Part shown: in pieces, positions 52,238-63,984 of the stretch
Numbering within the stretch: position 1 is the first letter of the stretch
How the letters are laid out: the number at the start of each line of letters is the position of its first letter
Assembly (NCBI GenBank): GCA_905250115.1
Contig: CAJNOI010000041.1
Span: forward strand, 389,606 to 453,605
Origin: Adineta steineri
Lineage: Eukaryota; Rotifera; Eurotatoria; Adinetida; Adinetidae
Length of the DNA: 64,000 nucleotides
Direction: 5' to 3'
Notes under the pieces: generated by a model
The model's input: only the letters and a program-made list of their open reading frames with translations
Database searches by the model: none
Told to the model about the DNA's origin: nothing
Program-made: the position numbers and the translations under genes

Positions 52238-55200
52238 ATGAACAACAACAACAGAATAGGTGTTGATGATGATGTAATTTATCCAGAAAAAGAAAAACCA
52301 TAAAATATAATATTTATCTTTTTTGATTATTTTAGTCTGAAACAGTTACTTCGAATGTAGCTCAACCAAAAAAATTGTATGTACCATATGAATTGTAGAC
52401 AATGATAAAAAAGGTTTATCATTCTAGATGTGAATATTTGAAAAGAAGAAAAGTGACGTGGATTATAGTTATTATTATTATACTTGCTGTAATCATAACA
52501 ATTTCAATTGTTATCGTCATAACAAAAAACACAAACACTGAAAAAAAATCAACAACAGAAGAAATAGAAATAACAACAGGTAGTTAAAATGAGATAATCA
52601 TTTATTTTGAAGTTAATATAAGAGAAATTATTTCAAATGACAGAAGTAGAAGTTTATTGTTTATCATAAGAACTAATGTATGATACTTCTAAGCAAAAAT
52701 ATCAAAAGTTGTTCTGAAATCCATAATGAAGTTTTTAGCATGTAGAAGAATATTTAGTAAGAGTTAATCTCTCACAAAATCAGTTATCAGTGATAGTTAG
52801 GGTTGTAAAGAGCTCGAGCCCTGACCGAGCTCAAGCTCGAGAGACTTGGTCGGGACTCGGACTTGATACATCCCTACCCACACCCTCAAGATGTAAATTC
52901 AGTTGTCAAAATTATTATAGTAAAGATTCAATTAAAGTAAACATCATACAATTATAATCTAAATCATTTAAACATTTCCTGTTTTATTATAATCAACTCA
53001 TATATGACGTTAATATAATGTTAGAGAAAAAGAAACAAGTTAACAGACAAATATTATCCAATTGTTTATTCTCAATCTCAAATCATTTTTCTAACATAGA
53101 ACTAACTACGACATCAACGTCGACATCATCAACAACATCATCAACAACATCATCAACAACATCATCAACAACAACAACATCATCAACTTCAACAATAGCA
53201 ATACCTAGTGAGTACTAGGCTAAATTATTTGTAGTGACTCAAAGGATGATTAATAGAAGTGATGATATTTAAAAGTTTTGATTTTAACTATTGTATGATC
53301 TCCATCTCGATAGACAACATTAGAGAACATTTCCTATCAGAAGTTGAAATAGGGCTAGTGTTTGATGATTTGATTCGATCTACATTCATTTAAGTATTAA
53401 ATATTCTTGTCCTATTCAACAGTATCAGAGGGAAACATTGTTGATCAAAAGATTTGCATGCGACAGAAGTTATTGATTATTTTAGTGATCACTTACACCC
53501 ACTTACTCGCAAGATGATCGGACAATCATTTTACACGTTGAAGTACTAGTTGACATAATATTGACACGACACATGTCTATCAACACCTAATCTCATATTT
53601 TATGTCGTATATGTATAGAGTAGAGTAATTCAAAAAAACATCGTAGTAGTATAAAATACACACTTCAAAATTGAGAAAAACGGCTTTCATCATCATCTAT
53701 TAAGCCTTAATGCATACTGATTTTCTCATGAGAACGATGCGAAAGTTATATTCTCTTACTCACAGTCATATCCTCATTCATATTCATTCTTATCTACATT
53801 CTGACACATACATAAACTACACATTCAACATGGTGAAAGTACATCTTGTTGTCACTATGTTGAACAATGTAGAATGACTTTCACACAAATTCTGAAATTC
53901 GATCATTATTCATCATATCCGAATTGTAGAACGGAGGTTGAGTTTCATCAGTTCGCGATATCCGTAGAACTCAAAAAGTGTCAATGAAATCATTTATAAC
54001 ATACCTTTCATTAATTTAGTTTAATATTTCATAATGAATCTTATCTTAATCATGAAAACAAAGAGAAGTTTATTGAAGGTTTGAAATCATTTAACCTGTC
54101 ATCATTAAATAGACAACTTATACATATATAAGAGATTCGAAGTCGTTTTAAGAAAAACATTTTTTTCTCACTTTTCTACCTTGTTTAGGATGGACTGTCA
54201 CAGGCAATATGAATCTTGCACGACGAGAACATGTAGCAATCACATTAGCAAATGGATCAGTATTAGTTGCTGGTGGATCCAAATATCTTGGTGATAATCT
54301 CAATAGTGCTGAATTATACAATCCATCAACAGGCATTTGGACAACCACAGGAAGCATGACTGATGCACGAAGATTACATACAGCATCCACCTTAACAAAT
54401 GGATTAATATTAGTTACTGGCGGACATTATGCTTGGGGTGGTACCGAAGCTGCTGAATTGTACAATCCATCAGCAGGCACTTGGAGACTCACGGGAGATA
54501 TGAATTTTGGACGATATTGGCACACAGCATCTACATTAGAAAATGGATTAGTATTAGTTGCTGGTGGATACAACCAACGCTATCTCAATAGTGTTGAATT
54601 ATACAATGCATCATCAGACACTTGGACAATCACAGGAAGCATGAGTATCGTACGTGGACATCACACAGCATCCACATTAGCAAATGGATCATTATTAGTT
54701 GCTGGTGGATCCAAATATCTTGGTGATTATCTCAATAGTGCTGAATTGTACAATCCATCAACAGGCACTTGGACACTTACAGGAAGCATAAATGTCGCAA
54801 GAAATCATCACACAGCATCCATATTATCAAATGGAATAGTATTAGTTGCTGGTGGATACAACGGTACTTATCTCAATAATGCTGAATTGTATAATCCATC
54901 AACAGGTACTTGCACAATCACGGGAAGTATGAATTTTGCACGGCGTATTCATACAGCATCGACTTTAGCAGATGGATCAGTATTAGTTGTTGGTGGAGAG
55001 AATTCTTTAGGTATTATCAATAGTGCTGAATTGTACAATCCATCAACAGGCACTTGGACAATCACAAGAAGTATGAATACCGAACGATATTGTCACACAA
55101 TATCTACATTAGCAAATGGATTAGTATTAGTCGTCGGTGGTGTAACCTACAGTGCTTTCTTAAGTAGTGCTGAACTGTATAATCCATTAACCGATACTTG

Positions 55201-55303
55201 GACACTTACACCAAACATGGATATCGTGCGACGATTTCATACAGTATCCACATCAGCAAATAGAAAAGTATTAGTTACTGATGGAACTGGTAATGGTGGT
55301 TAA
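52238..55303 (+). CDS. Type II membrane protein with Kelch-type beta-propeller
   Basis: Five exons: 52238-52273, 52336-52376, 52428-52579, 53100-53207 and 54189-55303; 483 aa, with phases consistent at every join. Seen: a short polar cytoplasmic N-terminus (MNNNNRIGVDDD); basic KRRK just before one hydrophobic helix WIIVIIIILAVIITISIVIV (about residues 35-56), the arrangement of a type II signal anchor; a Thr/Ser-rich stalk encoded by its own exon; then seven Kelch-like repeats of about 48-50 residues with the pattern AELYNPSTGTW, GSM, AR, HTASTL, NG, VLVAGG. Seven units fit a seven-bladed propeller displayed outside the cell or in the lumen. Ligand and function are unknown. Such anchored tandem-Kelch genes are numerous in bdelloid rotifers (my general knowledge). 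Confidence 0.85.
52799..52875. mobile_element. 77-bp GC-rich inverted-repeat insertion (MITE-like)
   Basis: Inside Kelch-gene intron 3. The ends AGGGTTGTAAAGAGCTCGAG and, read on the minus strand, AGGGATGTATCAAGTCCGAG are inverted repeats (14 of 20 agree). The interior is repeated AGCTCGAG/CTCGG-like sequence, in sharp contrast to the A/T-rich intron. The AGGG-TGTA end and GAGCTCGAG interior recall short non-autonomous hAT elements. No clear target duplication seen. Confidence 0.5.
53103..53190 (+). repeat. ACA/TCA codon repeat encoding a Thr/Ser stalk
   Basis: (ACATCATCA)n-type microsatellite in frame in Kelch-gene exon 4. It gives a run of Thr-Ser-Ser units, probably an O-glycosylated spacer between membrane anchor and propeller. 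The repeat may vary in length between alleles. Confidence 0.85.
54200..55290 (+). repeat. Seven tandem Kelch-encoding units, about 144-156 nt
   Basis: Units share DNA blocks such as AATAGTGCTGAATT, ACAATCCATCAACAGGCA and TTAGTTGCTGGTGGA. Similarity at the DNA level, not just protein, points to recent duplication or conversion. The last unit is the most diverged (VSTSANRKVLVTDG). Confidence 0.85.
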
Positions 55304-57484
55304 TCCAATAGTGTTGAGCTTCATTGATCGATATAGACAGAATGACATTTTCTTTCGAAATAATATATGAATTGGACTAATATTTCGAAGTAATATTGTA
55401 TGACGGTTATTGAAAAAGAGCAATAATTGATAAAAGACAGATCATTCATTGTACAATTGAGTGGATATAAATATAGATGTGAAGAACATCAGTCATTGCT
55501 TGTTACTAACCACGTGTATTTGAATGAGAGCGAGTTCGCATATGATGATATCGTATCAATAATCGTTCTGAAGTAAATATCAGAAAACCCTGAGTTTTTG
55601 CTAAATAGCTTGATCAGCTTAGTTGTTGTATTTTAGAAAGTGAATATATTTTATGTTCTTATTATATGCATAATTTTACAAAAAAGGAATGATGATCTCG
55701 ACAAAGAATAAATCAAATGTCCATGTCAAAGAAATAAGGCATGTTGCGGAAAAATTACTACTTACTTCTGAATAATTAAATGAAAAAGAAAATAGAATTT
55801 ATATTATCGAAAGTAAAACGAGGCGAGTGAGAGTGTAAATCAATATTCTATTCACTCTGATCGTACAGTTATAGCTACGCTTACGCAGTGAAATTTATTT
55901 CAATCATAAAATATATCTCTCAAATAAATTAATATTATAAGTTACAAAGTAAAAAGACAACAAACACAAAAATAATCTACAAGAAGAAGAATGAAAAAAG
56001 TGTCTGATTAAATTGACGAAATCTTTTGATTATTTGATAGTTTGTAGAATGACATACCATCTTGAGAATGTGGATATAGGTCTTTTATCTGTCACCTACA
56101 CCCAGTTATTTATTCGGACGATGTTAAATGATCTTTTTCAGCAGAGACCCATTTGTATTTGTTTAACGATACTTTTTTTTCGCACAGATATGAAAGAGGA
56201 GATGAAATATGAACTCAATAACAACTTAGAAATCTAATGGATTGCAATGAAGAGAACAATAATATGCATAGAATACGTACACTCGTTGTCCATTAAACGT
56301 GGAATAACTTGCATACTGATTTTACTCTTTAGATTAATTTATATTTGTGCCATACCTATGTTGATATTAATACTGAATGGATGTGTTAGATCTATTCTTC
56401 TTGATTAAAATAGTTTATTTTGTAAGTAATAAGATTAACCAATAACTTTAATCACACACCTACACTCACACCCTCAAGATTATAGAAAAATACCTGTGTT
56501 ACATATAAGAAATCTTACACTAGGAAAAGATCAAAAGAACATATCGAGATTATATGACAGAACGAAAGAAAGAGTATATATATGTATAGAAAAGAAAAGA
56601 AAATATACTGGATAGTTTCTTAAAGAATGTTGTAAGGAATATTCTATAACAGATAAGAAAAATGTATTGCTAATGCACAAAGGGTATGAAAAGCCATTGT
56701 AAATAGTAATATGGTTTTTTCAGATGTGCGATAATGAGATAAGATTTACAATATAGAATTGAATATTTAATGACGAAAATAAAAGTAGAGATTTATTCAT
56801 ACATGTACAATATAAAAAAAATATTAATGTGTAGTATATATTTACATCCATGTTTTATATATATATATGAAGTAAATTATCTACTACCAAATTAGAGATG
56901 CTGAATAATACTAAGTAGTTATCTTAAATGATTAGGTTTATTCATCATTCTTAATAAATAATAATTTTTTATTTATGATAGAATACTTTTATTGAAACCA
57001 AGATAAAGAAAAAAAAATACACTAGTTCTGTCTTTAAAATATGCTGACTCTTTTTCTTCCCAATATTCTTCTCATTATCACAAACGACAAGAAAAAAACA
57101 TTTTTAAAAAAAACGAACAACAATAAATATATATTTGTATTACAATAGAGCACACGTGCATATAACGCATTTGGTTGATAACAAATAATTTCTTTAGTTA
57201 ACACTATTCCATTCATGAAAATTTGTCTATGAGAAATGTTGGCTAATGGAACACACAGGAAAAAAGAAATGACTTCGCAGGAATATATATGTATATAAAG
57301 AATATGAAATAAACCAGGACATTATGAAAGGACTGTGAAGAGAGAAATTTTTTTATCCATCATTTCTTTCAACTCGTTTGACGTTTAAGATTTTGAACAA
57401 AAAAAAAAGAAACAAACAAATAAAAGAGATTAAAGACATCATTCATGACAAGAACGAAAAAAAGGTCATGTAATGTTAAAGAAT
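55304..57484. other. Intergenic region, 2.2 kb
   Basis: 3' of the Kelch gene and 3' of the GH13 gene (convergent). A/T-rich. CACCCTCAAGAT near 56470 repeats a motif at about 52882. No conserved exon seen. Confidence 0.55.
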
Positions 57485-60400
57485 TTAATTCTTAGAAGGA
57501 TTATCACTTTGAGTTGATTCAGGCTTTTGATTTACTGAAGAATCTGGCTTTGCTGGTTTTTGTTCTTGTTCTTGAGCAGTAGTTTTTACTTCATCAGTTG
57601 AAGGTGATTCAGTCGTTTCTTCGGGTTTCGATTCAGGCTCAGATTGTTGTAAATTCTCGCCTTGCCAAACAAGAATTTTTGCTTCACGTTCAGCTATATC
57701 AAGGTGTACTTCATTGTTATCAACTTTAACATTATAATTAAATGTCCATTCATGCCACCAACCATTTGCTGGTATATTTGGTACACGATAATTAGCTATA
57801 CAAAAAAACAAAATCGAAAATATTTTATATCACATTAAAATATATATATTTATACCAAGAAAAGTTCCAGATAAATTAACAATAACAACAACACGTTCGC
57901 CTGAATCGGCCCTAAAATAAACGAAACAATGAATAATAAATTAATATATAGCTATAGAAGAAAATTTTTCTTGCCATCGTTGATAAGCTAATATTTTTGC
58001 ATCATGATCTTCATGAATAAATTCAAGATTTGTTGAGAAAAATGCTTTATTGCCTTTACGTAAACGAACTAAACCACGATAAAATCCTAATAATGTTTTA
58101 TTTAATTGATTAGAATTATCTTCATGATCATCAAGTAATGACCAATCAATTTTTGCGACACCACATGTTTTTTCTTTGTATCTAAATAAAATATTTTTTA
58201 TTTATTTTTGTTTTTAGAAATAGAAAATTTTTAACATACTCGCCAATTTCTTCTCCCATCCAAATCATTGGAATGCCAATACTTGTCATTTGTAGTACAA
58301 CACCAAGACGTACACGTTTAAATGCTTCTTCACCAAAAATCGAACGTTCTTTACCCATTTCAACAATCATTCGATCATGATCATGATTACCAATATAATT
58401 AACAACATTTGTTACACCTAAAAATCCTTGTTGTCGACAATCAATACCAGCTTTCATTCGACCAATATCAACATTATCATAAAGTAAACATTCACGTAAT
58501 GTCCAGTAGAAACTATCGTGCCAACCTAAAAATAATTATTTATTGTTTAATAAATAGAAAAAGAAAATCATTTCATATTAAATTACATCCATCCATAGGA
58601 CCATCGATATTTGTTATACATGGTTCATCTGGTAAAAATTCTGCTACAGTATAAAATGGTTTAGCTCCAGCTGCTCGTTTAGCTTCTTTTACAACCCAAT
58701 GAAGAAAATCAAAATTTTGAATTTGACGGGCGGCATCAAAACGTATACCATCAATATGAAATTCTTCTACCATATAACGAATAGAATCACCAACAAATTT
58801 ACGAGCAGGCCATACGTTATATTTAGGATCATAAAAATCTAATCAACAACAAAAAAAATAAGTTAGATAATCATTATACTAACAGAACAAAACTTTTTAC
58901 ATACTATAATTCCATTCAGGTCCCCATGACACTAAGAGAAAAGAAAAACATTCGTATTACTATTGACATCATAAGGTTATTTATGTTTCTTACTGGTTAC
59001 ATCTTTTGGATTGTGATGATACCAATAATCATGATCAATTTGTGTTAACGGTGAAGAAGAATCAGAATGATTATATACCTAATTGTAGAAATAAGATATA
59101 ATTTTCAAAAGTAACTATTTACTTACACCATCTAAAATAACACGAATACCATTTTTATGTAATTCATCAATCATTTCTTTTAAATCAGCTGTTGTACCAT
59201 AACTTGTTTCAATAGCAAAATAATAACGTGGATTGTATCTAAAACATATTTCAAATATAAAAATTGATTAATTATCAAGATAATATACATACCCCCTAGA
59301 ATATTAATAATTGTTATTAATATATTTTTAAAAAATTAATTGAATCATATAATATAAACGAGAAATATCCTTACCAAGAATGATTTCCTATTAGGAAAAG
59401 AAAACGAGAAATAAATATTTAGATTATATTAAATATGTCTTATTTTTTACCTGGATATTCTTTGATGGGCATAAGTTCAACTAAAAAATACAAAATAGAT
59501 TTCGTTATTTTTTTTTATAAATAAATAAATGCAATATGACATACTAGCATTCACACCAAGTTCTTTTAAATATTCAATTTTTTTAGTTACATTCTTGAAT
59601 GTACCACGAGTATCTTTTTCACCATCTTCTCCACCAGAAAAATCACCAACATGTATTTCATAGATAACAAGTTCTTCATCAGGTGGTAAAAAGCAATTAT
59701 CATGTTTCCATTCATATTCATCTATGCAGAAAAATATATATATAATTTAATTAACACAAAATTTATATATATATATATACCGATAATACGTTTGCCATTT
59801 TTGACCGTCAATATACCAACAGCTTTATGTGCATCATCTAAATAGAATTAATATTTGTAATTTACATAAATCGTAGATAATTAAAACTAAAATCATTTCG
59901 TCATAAATGATGGAAGGAATGTACGAAAAATCTGAATTACAACAACTAGAATCGATCACTATGAGCAGATAGACTTTCACGCCAATGTGATACGGTGTAA
60001 AATAGCATATAAACAATAATTCTATTCTTGTTTCTAATTCTCTAGTATAACAATTACAGTGAGCTTTCAATTAAGTTAAATCTCAAAACTTCTAGTTGTC
60101 GATTGATCTTCTTAGAAGCAAACAGAAAATTTCATTCTCCGATATCAATCTAACTGTCATTTAAGAATGATCGATAGCAGTTACCGGAACTAATATAATT
60201 AACTGTTTATGAAATATTCAAGCATTTCCTCACATGTTTGAATAAATAATTATATAGTAAACGATTCTGTTAGATTAGTATGATATAAAAAGATTCCGCT
60301 TATTTTTAATTTCAGTTAACTAGAAATATTCATTACCAGTGCCACGTTCATCAACGTCAGTTGCATATGGATCTACAAAAGTATACCAAATTTGAGTATA

Positions 60401-60990
60401 TGTTGCTTCGTGTTCACGTTGTCGATTTCGTTCTCGAATTTCATCAACAAGTTTGGAATATGCTTGAGCTTTTTCTTGTTTTTCTTCCTGTGCTAAAAAA
60501 AGAAGTAAACGTTAATTCGTTACAAAATGATTATTATTCAAATACAATCTTATAACTTACTCATTTCTTTATATTCTTCATCGTCATAATTAGGTAATGC
60601 AGGTTCAGGTTCTTGTTCAAACCAAGATTTTGTTTCAACTATTTAATATAATAATAAATAATTTTTATGATACAAAATAAACAATCTATTTTGTTTACTT
60701 TTAAATTGATAATGAAAAATTCCATCAGCTAAATCTACAGTTGCTCGAAAATAACCATCTGATTCATCTTTTTCCATAACTAAAATATTGATGAATGATT
60801 TTGTTTATATAATATATATATTATGAGAAATCAATTTTCTTACTAATATCAACACCGAACATTCGTGAATGTGCATTTTTCAACTATAAAATAAAATTAA
60901 AATATTCGTTTAAACGAAATAAAATCAACGAACTCGTAATGCTGCTTGTTTATTGTAAGGAGCAAAGAGTGTAAAAGTAAATGGAGCCAT
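57485..60990 (-). CDS. GH13 (alpha-amylase superfamily) glucan-active enzyme with N-terminal CBM48-like domain
   Basis: Eighteen exons, 675 aa: 60990-60934, 60883-60844, 60779-60699, 60638-60561, 60492-60337, 59837-59781, 59721-59545, 59480-59451, 59387-59375, 59295-59293, 59238-59127, 59078-58994, 58931-58905, 58838-58587, 58525-58240, 58181-57975, 57911-57856 and 57795-57485. Seen: a beta-sandwich N-terminus (FTFTLFAPYNKQAALR; DGYFRATVDL); a charged helical insert; then the TIM barrel with VIYEIHVGDFSG, ELMPIKEYPG, WGYNPRYYF, region I DGVYNHSD, region II GIRFDAARQI (nucleophile Asp), region III YTVAEFLPDEP (acid Glu) and region IV YIGNHDHDR. The catalytic triad is intact. The motifs differ from animal GBE1 and resemble bacterial/algal branching-enzyme or TreZ-like GH13 proteins. 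The C-terminal 55 residues are Glu/Pro/Ser-rich and look disordered. Cytosolic by absence of a signal peptide. Substrate not determined. Confidence 0.85.
59293..59295 (-). other. 3-nt micro-exon (GGG) of the GH13 gene
   Basis: On the minus strand the sequence reads ATTCTAG|GGG|GTATGTA. Joining the preceding 13-nt exon (ending TCT TG) through GGG to the next exon (A TAC AAT CCA) yields S-W-G-Y-N-P, the conserved GH13 motif. Skipping GGG gives TCT TGA, a stop. The flanking introns are 79 and 54 nt. Confidence 0.75.
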
Positions 60991-62022
60991 ATGATCAATT
61001 TAATATGAAAGAACAAAAACTGAATCTAGAATAAGATAAGAATCTATCTAATATCTACTTTATATGAAAATCAAAGAAATGAAAGTACTCAATCGTCGAT
61101 TTTTTGTTACCCTTGTGGTATCCATGGAATCGTATGTTTAAAAAAAGAATGTCAATTTCAGTACATTTACGTGTGCGTTTGTTACCAAAAAAAAGAAGAA
61201 GTGAAGTTGTATCGCTAAAGGAGAAATAAAACAGGTGATAAGAGTACGTCTCATATCTAACGCGAAAATAATTATATCAATACTATAGGTGTGTAAGTAT
61301 ACTCTATATACACGTATAAAAAACAAAATCCAAAAACCATTATTTATTTTGATTGTTTGTTTGCACGAATATATTTATTTTGTCAATAGTCCAAATTCCA
61401 GTTGTATATATACTATCGAATAATATGAATATATCACTAGTAAAGAAAATATTTTTTACTCTTTGCACCATTCAATTGATGCAATAAAAGTATTATCGGT
61501 CTGTATGCGTGTACTCTTTGCACTCGTGACGTACGTAAAAAGGAAAGAGAAAAAAATCTGCACGCATCGATTGTGTTAATGTCTTCGTAGATATTAACAG
61601 TAATCAAGGAACGAAGTGATAATCGACTGAGACCATATGTAAAGTTTCGGATCTCTCAAAACAGTAGTCTTATGAAGTAAATATGAAAGCAAGAAAAAAA
61701 CACGCTATTCATTCTCACTGGATGAATAAATAGTCGTACGAAAAATGAGAAGAAAAGAAGAAAATATATTCTCGGTGAAACCAAACAGACGACTATACAC
61801 AAATACATATTGCACGAACAAATAAAGGAATGGAAAATATGTGGTATTTTATACCAAGTACTTTGAGTACCAATAAAAGAAAATCATTCCCAAACAGATG
61901 TCACTGAGAACCAATATTAAAAAAATGTTAATTTATTAAAATTATTATATTAAAACTACATTCAAATTCATATAAATATATTTAAAATAATATAAAATTG
62001 AGAATATCGCAGATGAACTTTA
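60991..62022. other. Intergenic region, 1 kb
   Basis: Upstream of the GH13 gene and beyond the MAP2K stop. It should contain the GH13 promoter. A/T-rich with no conserved frame. Confidence 0.55.
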
Positions 62023-63984
62023 TTACTCAGGTACATAAGGTATTTGTTCAATAATCTTTTTCACCATTTCTACTTCTTCACCAGTTATTTCTTGAGGTAA
62101 CTGTTGCATTGCAGATGATTCTAAAATATCCTGATATCTTTGTGGTCGTTCTGTGTGATTTACTTTCATTCTAAAAGAATTAATCAAAAATATAATTAGT
62201 TTCTACATACAAACAAAAAATAGAAAAGGTTTCATCTTTATTATTACCATTTAGGATCTATTCCCTAAAGTCCTAATGTCATTATCTTCTGGCCAAGAAA
62301 TTGAAATAATAAGGAAATAGTTTTCTGATATAGTTTCTTTTTACAAAATCACATTAAGTTAACTAATATTATTCGATTAAGGTCCGACTCATTTCGTATG
62401 TATAAATCTCAGCATATCGTATTCAAATAATAAATATAAAACATGGCACTTCTTTTGTTCTATTAATATACAAAAGTCATAACTATCTGTTTTATGGAAG
62501 TGATCTGTTATATTCGATACAATATCTATACGAATCTTTTTTACTCAATAGTTTGATTACAAATCTTGTAGTTTCTAGCTTCTACAACTATATTGGTTGC
62601 ATCGACTTTTTGAATAATTTGTGTTAAAAAACACGGATGATCGTTTATGAAAATTACTTAAAAAGTAAAGTTTTTTGTCCGAACATTTAGCGATTACTCT
62701 ACGGCGGATAAAGTATTTGTTGAACAAAAATAACACTTTTATCGATATATTTAAATCCAATTACTTACAACCACGTGACTAAGTCTTGTAATTCTGATGA
62801 TAGAGACGATGGTAATTGAGGTACCCATGTTTCGGCTTTAGCTAGAATAGGAATTGCATCCAATCCACGAAATGGATGTTCGTTTGTAGCTATTTCGTAC
62901 TAGAAAAAAATGAATGAATTAAAAAAAATAAAAAATTCTGTTCTTTATTACAGTTGAAAGACCTAATGCCCACATATCTGATTGAATGCCATATCCTTCA
63001 GGTGATCTTTCTTTGTCGATTCGTTCGGGCTAGAAAAATATCAATTCTTTTTTCAAAGGAGGATACCTAAATACCATCATACCGCTAAATAAATTCCTGT
63101 TCCTTTCATCATTGTTGCTGTAACAGAATTAACCAATCGACCACATATACCAAAATCACATAGTTTAAATATAACAGGATTTTGATTAATCAAAATATTA
63201 GATGGTTTAACGTCACGATGAAGAATATTTTTTGTTTTAAGAAATGAAAGTGCATCAACCATCTGAAAAATTAAAGAAAATTATTGATTAAACCAAATTT
63301 TTTTTATTTTTCTTACATGATTTATCATTCTCTTAAGTAATAAATCAAGATGTTGTATTTCATTTATTTGATGCATTTTAGTACTAAATTTTTCCATTGA
63401 AGTTTCACACGCTTCCATACATATTAATAATTCATTGTCTCGCTTTAAAATAATAACTTTCATACATATATTATTGAAATATTTATTTTACAAACCTTAC
63501 GGACTAGTGCAGTATAAAATGTAGTTACATGTGGATTTTCACCTGAACCAACGGTACGAAGTGTTCGAAGATCAGTATCAGCTGTAAAATCACTTGGATT
63601 ATGCGTACTTTGATAGAGATTCAAGTGCTATGTGTAAAGAAAAAGCTTATTTAAAAAAGGAGCATATATGTACACTTTGTTCAATGTTATAATCAGAAAT
63701 AATAAACATATAAAAGTATAGCATCGATTTTCTATAAAAATCTGCCATTTTAGATTTCGTGATTTACAACAATATTTTGATTGTACTAAGAAAAGTATCT
63801 AACCTACTTTCACAGCCATCTGAAGTCCTGGACAATCTTGAACTTCGGTTAACATAACATATCCAAAATTTCCAAAACCTAACCTTCGTATTTCAACTAA
63901 CATACTAGTATTAATAGTTATTGATTGTTCCTGATATTTAAGTTTTGCATCTTCGCCAACCTCTAATGATCTAAGAACAACGAA
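62023..63984 (-). CDS. MAP kinase kinase-like protein kinase (5' end outside the window)
   Basis: Seven exons in view: 63984-63808, 63627-63496, 63442-63317, 63262-63083, 63029-62952, 62899-62769 and 62170-62023 (323 aa); the first begins at a splice acceptor, so the start lies beyond 64000. Dual-specificity kinases of this family phosphorylate MAP kinases on Thr-x-Tyr. Seen: Gly loop [11 protein letters not shown], lysine strand QMAVK, catalytic loop [23 protein letters not shown], an activation segment [33 protein letters not shown], and the [12 protein letters not shown] end of the lobe. The S-xxx-T pair of MAP2K activation loops is present, but the usual KT and D-x-G-C residues are not, and DFGISG is DFGICG. 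It is therefore a divergent MAP2K (MKK3/4/6/7-like); a related STE kinase is possible. Confidence 0.82.

Noticed and set aside
57485-60990. Assignment of the GH13 gene as animal glycogen branching enzyme GBE1
   Set aside because: All four catalytic regions differ from the GBE1 pattern, so only the superfamily is claimed.
62239-62275. Possible micro-exon (GIDPK) in the last long intron of the MAP2K-like gene
   Set aside because: It would create a TGA at the next junction, whereas direct splicing of 62769 to 62170 is in frame and gives the exact family spacing (17 residues) up to the RP motif.
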